Positions 40,260 to 47,769 of a stretch of DNA of 64,000 nucleotides are shown in pieces. This DNA comes from Halobacillus hunanensis (GTDB lineage: Bacteria > Bacillota > Bacilli > Bacillales > Halobacillaceae): assembly GCF_900166655.1 (NCBI RefSeq), contig NZ_FVZB01000007.1:496001-560000 (forward strand). The letters are read 5' to 3'. The translations under genes were made by a program, and so were the position numbers. Position 1 is the first letter of the stretch; every line of letters starts with the position of its first letter. Below the pieces are notes generated by a model. The model was not told the origin of the DNA. It saw nothing but the letters and a program-made list of their open reading frames with translations, and searched no databases.

Positions 40260-42092
40260 ATGGCTCGCAAACCCAAACATAGACCTGAAACGAATAAACA
40301 TTTAAACCGGTTTAAATACACGCAGGACCAGGCGATTGAAAAACCGTTCAACTGGACGCAAATGCTTCGTTTACTCTCATACGTTAAGCCGTACACAAGG
40401 CGTCTGCTGCCGATATCGATTATTGCCATGTTAGTTTCGACGATCGTACGGCTAGTGGTTCCTATTTTAATTGGTAAAGTAGCCATCGATATCGCCATCG
40501 CAGAAAGCAATGTGAGTTTACTTATACAGCTCGTAGTCGGCATCGCCATTATGTACGTGCTCAGTTATATCGGTAATGCGTTACGAATTAAATATGTTAA
40601 TATTTTGGGGCAAAATGTGATTTACGACTTGCGCCAGCACTTATTCTCGCATGTGCAGCGTCTTTCTCATAAATTTTTTGACTCACGATCAGCTGGTTCA
40701 ATTCTTGTACGAATTATGAATGATATTAATTCCTTACAAGAGCTTTTTACCAACGGGATTATTAATCTTTTAATGGATGTTGTCATGTTGACAGGCATTA
40801 TCGTCATCCTGTTTGCACTAAGTCCGAAGCTTGCCCTTGCGATACTAGTGATTATGCCAATCATGTTCTATATTTCAACGAAGCTGCGGCGGAATATTCG
40901 CCGCTCATGGCAGCAGGTTCGTATCCAACAATCGAGGCTGAACTCCCATTTAAATGAAAGTCTTCAAGGCGTGCGGATTACACAATCCTTTTCACAGGAA
41001 AATGAAAATGCCGAATACTTCAATGGAGTCAACACCGACAATTTTCAGTCGTGGAATACCGCAACAAGAAAAAGTGCGATGTTCCGTCCGTTTGTAGAAA
41101 TGAGTAATGCAGTCGGAACGGTCATCCTCGTGGCATACGGGGCACACCTTATTTTACAAGGGGATATTGAAATTGGTACATTCGTGTCGTTCGCTTTTTT
41201 CCTAGGTATGTTCTGGGAGCCGATTTCCCGTCTTGGCCAAATGTATAACCAGCTTCTGATGGCGATGGCTGCCTCAGAGCGTATTTTTGAATTTCTCGAT
41301 GAGCAGCCAAATGTTCAGGAAAAGCAAAATGCCCAAGAGCTTACAGATATGAAAGGGCATATTGAATTTGATCATGTCCAATTTGCCTATGATGAAAAGC
41401 GAATCGCCCTGCATGATATCTCACTTGAGATGAAACAGGGAGAAACGGTAGCTTTAGTCGGGCATACAGGATCGGGCAAATCAACCATTGCTAACTTAAT
41501 CAGCCGTTTTTACGACCCTACCAAAGGGGCTGTGAAGATTGATGGAACGGACTTGCGCGATGCCACTATTGATAGTGTACGTCAGCAAATCAGTGTTGTT
41601 CTGCAAGACACGTTTATTTTCTCAGGTACGATCATGGAAAATATACGGTTTGGCCGGCCAACCGCCTCTGATCAAGAAGTAATGGAAGCAGCCAAAGTTG
41701 TCGGAGCTGATGATTTCATCCAGCGATTGAGTGATGGATATGCAACAGAAGTAGAGGAACGCGGCAATATTTTATCAGCCGGTGAACGGCAGCTGCTGTC
41801 CTTCGCGAGGGCGCTACTCGCTAATCCTAAAATCTTGATTCTAGATGAAGCGACCGCAAGTATTGACACGGAAACCGAAATGAAAATCCAGCAAGCCTTG
41901 CAACGATTGTTGAAAGGCAGAACAGCTATTATCATTGCTCACAGACTGTCGACGATTCGGGAAGCGGATACGATTTATGTGCTCGAACACGGTAAGATTC
42001 TGGAGCATGGGTCCCATGATCGATTGATGGATCAAAAAGGCGAGTACTTTGAATTAGTGAAAGCACAGTTTCAAATGCTCGACGCCATCTGA
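40260..42092 (+). CDS. yknV: ABC exporter half-transporter YknV
   Basis: A 610-residue partner of YknU with an extra ~45-residue basic N-terminus (KPKHRPETNKHLNRF). Walker A is LVGHTGSGKST, Walker B is ILILDEATASIDTETE with the catalytic glutamate intact, and the signature motif is LSAGERQ instead of LSGGQ. The two ATPase sites of the heterodimer are thus unequal: one complete, one degenerate. AAGGAGGGG lies six bases before the ATG, 40 bases after yknU; a terminator follows. Confidence 0.92.
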   Translation: MARKPKHRPETNKHLNRFKYTQDQAIEKPFNWTQMLRLLSYVKPYTRRLLPISIIAMLVSTIVRLVVPILIGKVAIDIAIAESNVSLLIQLVVGIAIMYVLSYIGNALRIKYVNILGQNVIYDLRQHLFSHVQRLSHKFFDSRSAGSILVRIMNDINSLQELFTNGIINLLMDVVMLTGIIVILFALSPKLALAILVIMPIMFYISTKLRRNIRRSWQQVRIQQSRLNSHLNESLQGVRITQSFSQENENAEYFNGVNTDNFQSWNTATRKSAMFRPFVEMSNAVGTVILVAYGAHLILQGDIEIGTFVSFAFFLGMFWEPISRLGQMYNQLLMAMAASERIFEFLDEQPNVQEKQNAQELTDMKGHIEFDHVQFAYDEKRIALHDISLEMKQGETVALVGHTGSGKSTIANLISRFYDPTKGAVKIDGTDLRDATIDSVRQQISVVLQDTFIFSGTIMENIRFGRPTASDQEVMEAAKVVGADDFIQRLSDGYATEVEERGNILSAGERQLLSFARALLANPKILILDEATASIDTETEMKIQQALQRLLKGRTAIIIAHRLSTIREADTIYVLEHGKILEHGSHDRLMDQKGEYFELVKAQFQMLDAI

Positions 42093-42117
42093 TTTTGTTA
42101 AGGAAAACAGTGATTTC

Positions 42118-42151
42118 CCATCACAGCCAAGCGGCCGTGATGGGTTTTTTG
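42118..42151 (+). terminator. Terminator of yknUV
   Basis: CCCATCAC-A-GCC/GGC-C-GTGATGGG with a 4-base loop and six T. Confidence 0.9.
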
Positions 42152-42269
42152 TGCTTTGCCCATAAATCTTCATCGATCAGGATTGACTGATCCACAATAG
42201 GGTAATGTATAGGAGAATACATCTACATAAAGGTAAATATTGTGTGAAGGATGTTTAGGAATAGAAAGT

Positions 42270-42287
42270 TTGTGAAGTTCGTCACAA
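42270..42287. promoter_or_regulatory. Rex-type redox operator upstream of cydAB
   Basis: TTGTGAAGTTCGTCACAA matches the Rex consensus (TTGTGAANNNNTTCACAA) at all but one arm position. Rex senses NADH/NAD+ and represses fermentation and bd-oxidase genes when NAD+ is high. It lies about 20 bases upstream of the cyd -35 box. A half-site (TTGTGTGAAGG) occurs 30 bases further up. Confidence 0.7.
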
Positions 42288-42304
42288 AATCTTCATTAAC
42301 CATC

Positions 42305-42334
42305 TACACAGGAACCGTTTGCACGATTTATAAT
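42305..42334 (+). promoter_or_regulatory. Promoter of cydAB
   Basis: TACACA (4 of 6) and a perfect TATAAT with 18 bases between, about 50 bases before the start codon and just after the Rex-type site. Confidence 0.5.
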
Positions 42335-42386
42335 TAAGGTAAGAATAAGTAACATTCACATTATTTTCGTTAGGGGGAAATCGTAT

Positions 42387-43739
42387 ATGTTCTTTGAAGA
42401 CAGCGTCCTGATGAGCCGGCTGCTTACCTTCTTAACCCTCGGATTTCATGTCATCTTTGCAACTGTTGGTGTTGGAATTCCGATCATGATTTCGATCGCT
42501 GAGGGGATCGGTATTAAGAAAAAAGACCCGCACTATACCTTATTAGCGAGGCGGTGGACGAGAGGGCTGACCATCACGGTAGCTGTTGGTGTGGTAACCG
42601 GAACAGCGATCGGTTTGCAGCTTTCCTTGTTGTGGCCCAGCTTTATGAAAGTAGCGGGAAATGTAATCAGCCTTCCATTATTCATGGAGGTATTCGCTTT
42701 TTTCTTTGAAGCCATTTTTCTTGGGGCTTATTTATATACGTGGGATCGTTTTAAGAATCCGATTTATCACTGGCTGCTGTCGATTCCAGTCGTCATCGGG
42801 TCTACTTTATCTGCCTTCTTTATTACAACCGTCAATGCGTTTATGAATGCCCCGCAGGGATTTGAAACGGAAGGAGACAAGCTGATCGCTGTCGATCCGT
42901 TTGCGGCGATGTTCAATCCGGCCACACCCACGAAAGTAGCTCATGTGATCAGTTCGTCTTATTTAACGTCGGCAGCTATTTTAGCTACAATCGCTGCGTT
43001 TATTATGCTCGTTCGGAAAAGTACGATTTATCATAAAAAAGCATTAAAACTAACCGTTGCTGCTACATTCATTTTTGCTGTGGCAACAGCCGTCGCTGGA
43101 GATTCGTCTGCTAAATACCTTGCCGAATACCAGCCGGAAAAACTGGCGGCCGGCGAGTGGCATTTTGAAACAGAGAAGAATGCCGATCTTATTATATTTG
43201 GTACGTTAAACGAAAATAATGAAGTGGAGAATGCGATCCGTATTCCCGGGGCCTTGAGCTTTCTGGCACATGGAGATTTTAATGCTCTCGTGGAAGGATT
43301 GAATGAAACACCGGAAGATGAGCGGCCGCCGCTTTGGATTCATTACATGTTCGACTTTATGGTGATGATCGGTTTTTATTTAGTCGGCATCTCGTTTCTA
43401 TTCTTGATTTTCTGGAAAATGAAACGCTGGAATGAGTATAACAGGTGGTTACTAACAGGTCTTGCCGCCGTAGGACCGTTAGCGATGCTCGCTATTGAGT
43501 TTGGCTGGATCTTTGCTGAAGTCGGACGCCAGCCATGGATTCTACGAGGATTTATGACCGTGGCGGAAGGGGCTACTACTTCGCCGCACGTAGGCTTAAT
43601 GTTTTTACTATTTCTAGGATTGTATATTGTCTTAGGTACTGGGTGTTTAGTTGTTCTCAGGAAAATATTTAAGAACAATCCAGCGGAACTGGAATTGGAA
43701 AGTCGCTACCCTCATGTAAAGGAGAGTGACAAAGAATGA
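42387..43739 (+). CDS. cydA: Cytochrome bd-type quinol oxidase subunit I
   Basis: A 450-residue terminal oxidase subunit that carries all three hemes and reduces O2. LTLGFHVIFATVGVG holds the first heme histidine, EVFAFFFEAIFLG the heme-ligating glutamates, HVISSSYLTSAA the b558 histidine, and GWIFAEVGRQPW is the family motif (GRQPW). The Q-loop is short, as in the cyanide-insensitive (YthA) group, rather than B. subtilis CydA itself. AGGGGG lies nine bases before the ATG. cydB overlaps its stop by four bases. The upstream Rex-type site suggests induction when O2 is low. Confidence 0.93.
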   Translation: MFFEDSVLMSRLLTFLTLGFHVIFATVGVGIPIMISIAEGIGIKKKDPHYTLLARRWTRGLTITVAVGVVTGTAIGLQLSLLWPSFMKVAGNVISLPLFMEVFAFFFEAIFLGAYLYTWDRFKNPIYHWLLSIPVVIGSTLSAFFITTVNAFMNAPQGFETEGDKLIAVDPFAAMFNPATPTKVAHVISSSYLTSAAILATIAAFIMLVRKSTIYHKKALKLTVAATFIFAVATAVAGDSSAKYLAEYQPEKLAAGEWHFETEKNADLIIFGTLNENNEVENAIRIPGALSFLAHGDFNALVEGLNETPEDERPPLWIHYMFDFMVMIGFYLVGISFLFLIFWKMKRWNEYNRWLLTGLAAVGPLAMLAIEFGWIFAEVGRQPWILRGFMTVAEGATTSPHVGLMFLLFLGLYIVLGTGCLVVLRKIFKNNPAELELESRYPHVKESDKE

Positions 43740-44749
43740 GCTATGAATATATTGGAATCACGGTCCTTTGGCTGTTCTTATACGGATACTTGATTGTGGC
43801 TTCTATCGATTTCGGAGCCGGATTTTTTGCTTATTATGCTAAGCTAACGAAGCAAGACCATATTATAAATAAACTGATTTCAAGGTACCTTTCACCCGTT
43901 TGGGAAGTGACCAACGTATTCTTCGTCTTTTTCTTCGTTGGTCTAGTCGGTTTTTTTCCGGACACGGCTTATTACTTTGGTCAATCTCTGCTCGTGCCAG
44001 GCAGTATAGCGATCGTCCTGCTTGCGATCCGAGGTTCCTTCTATGCGTTTGAAAGTTACGGGTCAAAAGATAATCACGTGTATATGTTTCTATATGGGGC
44101 AACAGGGTTATTAATTCCCGCTTCGCTGGCTACCGCGATGACCATCTCTGAAGGCGGATTTATTGAGGAAACGGCCAATGGAGTCCATCTGATGATTGGT
44201 AAATTACTGACCAGTCCGTATTCCTGGAGTGTCGTTCTGCTTGCGATTGTATCTGTTTTATATATAAGTTCGACATTTCTCACCTATTATGCACACCGGG
44301 CGGATGACGAGCCAGCACTGGCCATCGTTCGGAAATACGCCTTGTTTTGGAGTTCGCCGACCATTATCGCCAGTTTAACAACCTTCATCGCATTAAGTCA
44401 GCATAACTTCGATCATTTTCAAAAAGCGATTGAGCTTTGGTGGATTTTTGGGCTTTCGGTTGCCTTCTTTATGATCGGCTTATTTCTTATCTATCAAGGG
44501 AAGTATTATGGTTGGGCATTCCTTGCGGTGATGTTCCAGTTTTTCTTTGCCTTCTTCGGTTATGGAGCCTCCCATTTACCTTATATTATCAAGCCGTTTG
44601 TAACGATTACGAGCGGCGCTACGAATGAAACGATGGGCATCACCTTGATTATTGCTTTTATAGGCGGACTGTTGTTGTTAGTCCCATCACTGATCATGCT
44701 CCTGCGTATGTTTTTATTCGATGCAGATTATGTTCAGGGGAAAAAATAG
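43736..44749 (+). CDS. cydB: Cytochrome bd-type quinol oxidase subunit II
   Basis: A 337-residue membrane subunit, about nine helices, that pairs with subunit I. ITVLWLFLYGYLIVASIDFGAGFF at the N-terminus and SPVWEVTNVF are the family landmarks. It starts at the ATG of an ATGA overlap with cydA, so the two are translationally coupled. No cydCD assembly genes follow; ktrC is next. Confidence 0.93.
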   Translation: MSYEYIGITVLWLFLYGYLIVASIDFGAGFFAYYAKLTKQDHIINKLISRYLSPVWEVTNVFFVFFFVGLVGFFPDTAYYFGQSLLVPGSIAIVLLAIRGSFYAFESYGSKDNHVYMFLYGATGLLIPASLATAMTISEGGFIEETANGVHLMIGKLLTSPYSWSVVLLAIVSVLYISSTFLTYYAHRADDEPALAIVRKYALFWSSPTIIASLTTFIALSQHNFDHFQKAIELWWIFGLSVAFFMIGLFLIYQGKYYGWAFLAVMFQFFFAFFGYGASHLPYIIKPFVTITSGATNETMGITLIIAFIGGLLLLVPSLIMLLRMFLFDADYVQGKK

Positions 44750-44853
44750 CGCCTGGAAGGAACGTTTTCACATCGAAACGAATTCGATCTGTTCTTATCG
44801 GTGAATTATGATAGAATATGAATACATTGATTTGAAAAGTTGGAGGATGAAGC

Positions 44854-45522
44854 ATGAAAAAGGACTATGCAGTCGTAGGGCTGGGCCGCTTCGGCGGCAG
44901 TATTTGCCGGGAACTTAATAATGAAGGCATGGAAGTATTAGCCTTGGACTTGGATGAAGATAAAGTAAATGAATATAGAGATATTGCTGCACATGCTGTC
45001 ATAGCAGACTCGACAGATGAAAGTGTGTTAAAAGAACTGGGATTAGGTAACTTTGATCATGTGATTGTTGCGATTGGTGACAACATTTTATCCAGTATTC
45101 TAACGACGGTGATTCTTAAGGAACTAGGGATTGCCACGGTAACCGTCAAAGCACAAAATGATTATCATGAGAAAATTTTACGAAAAATAGGGGCGGACCA
45201 TGTCGTTCACCCTGAACGTGATATGGGGAAACGAATTGCTCATAACATCATCTCCAATAACATTCTTGATTACATTGAATTATCAGATGACCACAGTGTC
45301 GTAGAGGTAAAAGCTGGCGAACGAATGAGTGGACAAACACTCGTTGACCTCGACATCCGCGCTGAATACGGCTGTAACGTTGTAGCAATCAAACGCGACA
45401 AAGACGTGATCGTTTTGCCAATGGCTACCGAGGAGATTCAGCATAGAGATGTATTAATTGTTATTGGTGCCGATAAAGATATCAGCCGATTTGAGAAAAA
45501 TTTAGTAGTGGAAGATGAGTGA
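44854..45522 (+). CDS. ktrC: Ktr potassium uptake gating subunit KtrC
   Basis: A 222-residue cytosolic RCK protein that gates a Ktr channel. The N-terminal RCK-N domain binds nucleotide (AVVGLGRFGGSICREL, then LALDLDEDKV) and the C-terminal RCK-C domain (from about residue 140, VVEVKAGERMSGQTLVDLDI) is the place where c-di-AMP binds in relatives. GGAGGATG lies six bases before the ATG. In B. subtilis ktrC is also near rnjA. Its pore subunit is probably the one at 8.5 kb. Confidence 0.95.
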   Translation: MKKDYAVVGLGRFGGSICRELNNEGMEVLALDLDEDKVNEYRDIAAHAVIADSTDESVLKELGLGNFDHVIVAIGDNILSSILTTVILKELGIATVTVKAQNDYHEKILRKIGADHVVHPERDMGKRIAHNIISNNILDYIELSDDHSVVEVKAGERMSGQTLVDLDIRAEYGCNVVAIKRDKDVIVLPMATEEIQHRDVLIVIGADKDISRFEKNLVVEDE

Positions 45523-45569
45523 AACACCTTGCTTCAGATGACGTAGAGAAATAGCAAAACCAGCATAGG

Positions 45570-45612
45570 AAATCGAGTATGAAATCGCACAGATTTTATA
45601 CTCGATTTTTTT
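45570..45612 (+). terminator. Terminator of ktrC
   Basis: AAATCGAGTAT/ATACTCGATTT with an inner AATC/GATT pair and seven T. Confidence 0.88.
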
Positions 45613-45664
45613 ATGGACAAGATGAGTGATTACATGACTTTAATGTGGTTAAAACCTGGGGGAA

Positions 45665-45756
45665 TTTATCAGGATTTACTCGTTACTTGAGAATACTGGT
45701 TAGTTATTTCAGAATCGTGCTGGTTATTTAAGAAACACGAGTCGTTATTTCAGGAT
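45665..45756. repeat. GTTATTTCAGAAT array, 20-21 bp period
   Basis: GTTA starts at 45682, 45703, 45723 and 45744 (steps 21, 20, 21), with consensus GTTATTTCAGAAT followed by a variable 7-8 bases; a partial unit (TTTATCAGGAT) lies at 45665. It sits between the ktrC terminator and the promoter of the ABC-F leader, without an open frame. Confidence 0.75.
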
Positions 45757-45780
45757 CAATGTGGCGGGCGAAAGCAACTC

Positions 45781-45809
45781 TTTACTTTTTCTGCTGTGAT
45801 CACTATAAT
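45781..45809 (+). promoter_or_regulatory. Promoter of the ABC-F leader transcript
   Basis: TTTACT and TATAAT with exactly 17 bases between. The transcript would start near 45816, giving a leader of about 370 bases before the ABC-F gene. Confidence 0.65.
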
Positions 45810-45845
45810 GAAAGTTAACTTCAATAAAAGGAGGATTATTAAAAA

Positions 45846-45887
45846 ATGTATTCGATAAGATTGCGTTTCCCAACTTTGAACTCGTAA
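45846..45887 (+). CDS. RLR-type leader peptide of ABC-F gene
   Basis: A 13-residue ORF, MYSIRLRFPTLNS, with AAAGGAGG eleven bases upstream. The RLRFPTLN stretch is the same as in the ErmD leader peptide (MTHSMRLRFPTLNQ, from memory), where the RLR (+x+) motif stalls the ribosome in the presence of macrolides and switches on the downstream gene. The last codons overlap the 5' arm of a hairpin (CTTTGAA...TTCAAAG, 45874-45903), so a ribosome stalled at RLR would open it. Here the controlled gene is an ABC-F ATPase rather than a methylase. Confidence 0.75.
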   Translation: MYSIRLRFPTLNS

Positions 45888-45950
45888 TTTAATACGTTCA
45901 AAGGCTCTGTTATTATGAACAGAGTAAACGGGAGCAGTCTGTCCTTTTTT
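45874..45950 (+). promoter_or_regulatory. Attenuator hairpins after leader peptide
   Basis: Three overlapping stems can form: CTTTGAA/TTCAAAG with an inner CGTA/TACG (45874-45903), CTCTGTT/AACAGAG (45905-45924), and ACAGA/TCTGT (45919-45942) followed by six T. The second and third share a strand and exclude each other. The third may act as a weak terminator that the second prevents. Confidence 0.5.
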
Positions 45951-45987
45951 AATAATCTTCATAACGTATAGAAATATATCCAAATGG

Positions 45988-46016
45988 AGAAAGGCGGATC
46001 ACTCTGCCTTTCTTTT
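45988..46016 (+). terminator. First strong terminator in ABC-F leader
   Basis: AGAAAGGCGGA/TCTGCCTTTCT, 11 bp (one G-U), 4-base loop and four T. It lies 100 bases after the leader peptide and 170 before the ABC-F start, so transcription must pass it for expression. Confidence 0.82.
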
Positions 46017-46070
46017 ATTTATGTTCAATTTACTTTCTTCTTTTGCATGACAGAAGGAGGGCTGTTTGGT

Positions 46071-46169
46071 GTGGTGTGGTTTTTTGCACATGACACCCAG
46101 GATCGATTTCTCTCCGTTTACTCTGAAATCATAGGCAGATGCCTGTGTTTTTTTATGCAGAAAAAGTAA
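46071..46169 (+). CDS. Possible second leader ORF overlapping a terminator
   Basis: A 32-residue frame opening with GTG (VVWFFAHDTQDRFLSVYSEI and on to CLCFFMQKK) ten bases after AAGGAGG. Codons 20-28 form the second terminator hairpin, and the stop lies 17 bases before the ABC-F start. A ribosome translating it would melt that hairpin. From memory its end resembles leader ORFs ahead of ribosome-protection genes such as tet(M); I could not check this. Confidence 0.4.
   Translation: MVWFFAHDTQDRFLSVYSEIIGRCLCFFMQKK
46130..46154 (+). terminator. Second terminator in ABC-F leader
   Basis: CATAGGC/GCCTGTG (7 bp, one G-U), 4-base loop and seven T, 33 bases before the ABC-F start codon. Confidence 0.82.
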
Positions 46170-46186
46170 GCGGGAGGAAGATGATC

Positions 46187-47653
46187 ATGGAACAATTAAA
46201 CTTAGAACTTATAAAAATTGAAGTAACCTTTTTGGATCAATTAGTCCTGGATGTCCCAAAGTTATCGGTGCATCAATTCGATCGTATTGGGATCGTCGGA
46301 AAAAATGGCGGAGGTAAAAGTACCTTGCTTAAGGTGATGAATGGAAGTCTAAAACCTAGTAAAGGACATGTCCATCGACTTGTTGATTTTGGGTATTTTG
46401 ATCAGACAATGAAACCTGAAGAGGGAGAAGTGGACTTTGAGCTGCTCGGAAAACTATCGGTTCAACAACTAGATCTAGAGAAACTGAGTGGTGGTGAGCA
46501 AACAAGGCTGAGGTTAGCGCAATTTCTTTCCACCTATCACGAAGGTCTGCTGATCGATGAGCCGACTACACATTTGGATGCTGACGGTAAAGATTTTTTC
46601 ATAGAGGAATTAAACTATTACTATGGTGCGCTGGTTCTTGTTAGTCATGATCGGTATGTTTTGGACCAGTTGGTAGAGAAGATTTGGGAAGTAGAAGATG
46701 GACAAGTGACAGAGTACACAGGGAACTTTTCAGATTATATAGAAACGAAGGAGTTAGAGAAAAGGCAGCAGCAAGAACAACATGACAACTATGTAAAAGA
46801 GAAAAACAGACTATTGCAAGCAGCGGAAGACAAAAAGAAAAAAGCGGAGAGAGTAACCCAGGCAAATCAACAAATGACTAAGAAGGAAACGAAAGCAAAG
46901 GCAAACAAAATGTTTATGACAAAATCGAAGGATACCAGCCAGAAATCCGTTCACCGTGCGGCTAAAGCTATCGAGCAGCGAGTGGATCAGTTGGACGTTG
47001 TAGAGGCGCCGCAAGAACAGGTGCCTATTCATTTCCATCAATCACCCGCTCTTCAATTGCACAATAAGTTTCCAATCATGGGCGACCGCATGTCTCTGAC
47101 TAAAGGAGGCAGGACCTTACTTCAGGAAGCCAGCTTTCAATTTCCTTTAGGGGAGACGATTGCGATTACGGGAAGTAATGGAACAGGTAAAACAAGCCTT
47201 CTGAAGCACATTATGAATGAAGGGAAAGGAATCGACCTTTCTCCAAAAGTGGTTTTTGGACTGTATGAGCAATTGGATTATCGTTTCACGAAATCGGAGA
47301 CGGTGCACGTTTATATGCAAAACAGGAGTGACTATAACGAGAGTAAGATTCGTGCAGTCCTTCATGCCATGGATTTTACAGGGAATGACCTGAAAAAAGA
47401 TGTCCAGGATTTAAGTGGCGGAGAAACCATTCGGCTTATCCTGTGCGAACTTTTCTTAGGAAGATATAACGTGCTGGTACTGGATGAACCGACCACATTT
47501 CTGGATGTTCATTGTATTGAAGCGTTAGAAAAGTTTCTAAAGTCCTATCATGGAACAGTATTGTTTGTATCCCATGACAAGATGTTTATCGAGCGTGCAG
47601 CTGACCGTGTGTACGTATTGGAAGACCAGCAGCTTAAATTGAAAAAAGATTAA
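46187..47653 (+). CDS. ABC-F ribosomal protection ATPase (Msr/Vga-like)
   Basis: A 488-residue soluble protein with two ATPase domains and no membrane part. Domain 1: GKNGGGKST, LSGGEQTR, LLIDEPTTHLD. Domain 2: GSNGTGKTS, LSGGETIR, LVLDEPTTFLD. Between them lies a long charged linker (residues ~180-270, rich in K, E and Q), the arm that reaches the peptidyl-transferase centre and displaces drugs. The length and order fit antibiotic-resistance ABC-F proteins against macrolides, lincosamides, streptogramins or pleuromutilins. The start follows GGGAGGAAG by six bases. The attenuator leader supports drug-induced expression. The exact drug range is unknown. Confidence 0.9.
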   Translation: MEQLNLELIKIEVTFLDQLVLDVPKLSVHQFDRIGIVGKNGGGKSTLLKVMNGSLKPSKGHVHRLVDFGYFDQTMKPEEGEVDFELLGKLSVQQLDLEKLSGGEQTRLRLAQFLSTYHEGLLIDEPTTHLDADGKDFFIEELNYYYGALVLVSHDRYVLDQLVEKIWEVEDGQVTEYTGNFSDYIETKELEKRQQQEQHDNYVKEKNRLLQAAEDKKKKAERVTQANQQMTKKETKAKANKMFMTKSKDTSQKSVHRAAKAIEQRVDQLDVVEAPQEQVPIHFHQSPALQLHNKFPIMGDRMSLTKGGRTLLQEASFQFPLGETIAITGSNGTGKTSLLKHIMNEGKGIDLSPKVVFGLYEQLDYRFTKSETVHVYMQNRSDYNESKIRAVLHAMDFTGNDLKKDVQDLSGGETIRLILCELFLGRYNVLVLDEPTTFLDVHCIEALEKFLKSYHGTVLFVSHDKMFIERAADRVYVLEDQQLKLKKD

Positions 47654-47708
47654 ACGAAAAAAAAACCTCCAGGGAACTGAACAATCAATTTTAAACAGAG
47701 CACCTATG

Positions 47709-47734
47709 GTTTATCCGTAAGTATTTTAGGATAA
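47709..47734 (+). promoter_or_regulatory. Candidate SigB promoter of pyruvate oxidase
   Basis: GTTTAT and GGATAA separated by 14 bases resemble the SigB consensus (GTTTAA, GGGTAT). It ends 36 bases before the start codon. ydaP of B. subtilis belongs to the SigB general stress regulon. Confidence 0.4.
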
Positions 47735-47769
47735 AGTGAGATATAGCCTAACTTGGGAAGGATGATAGA

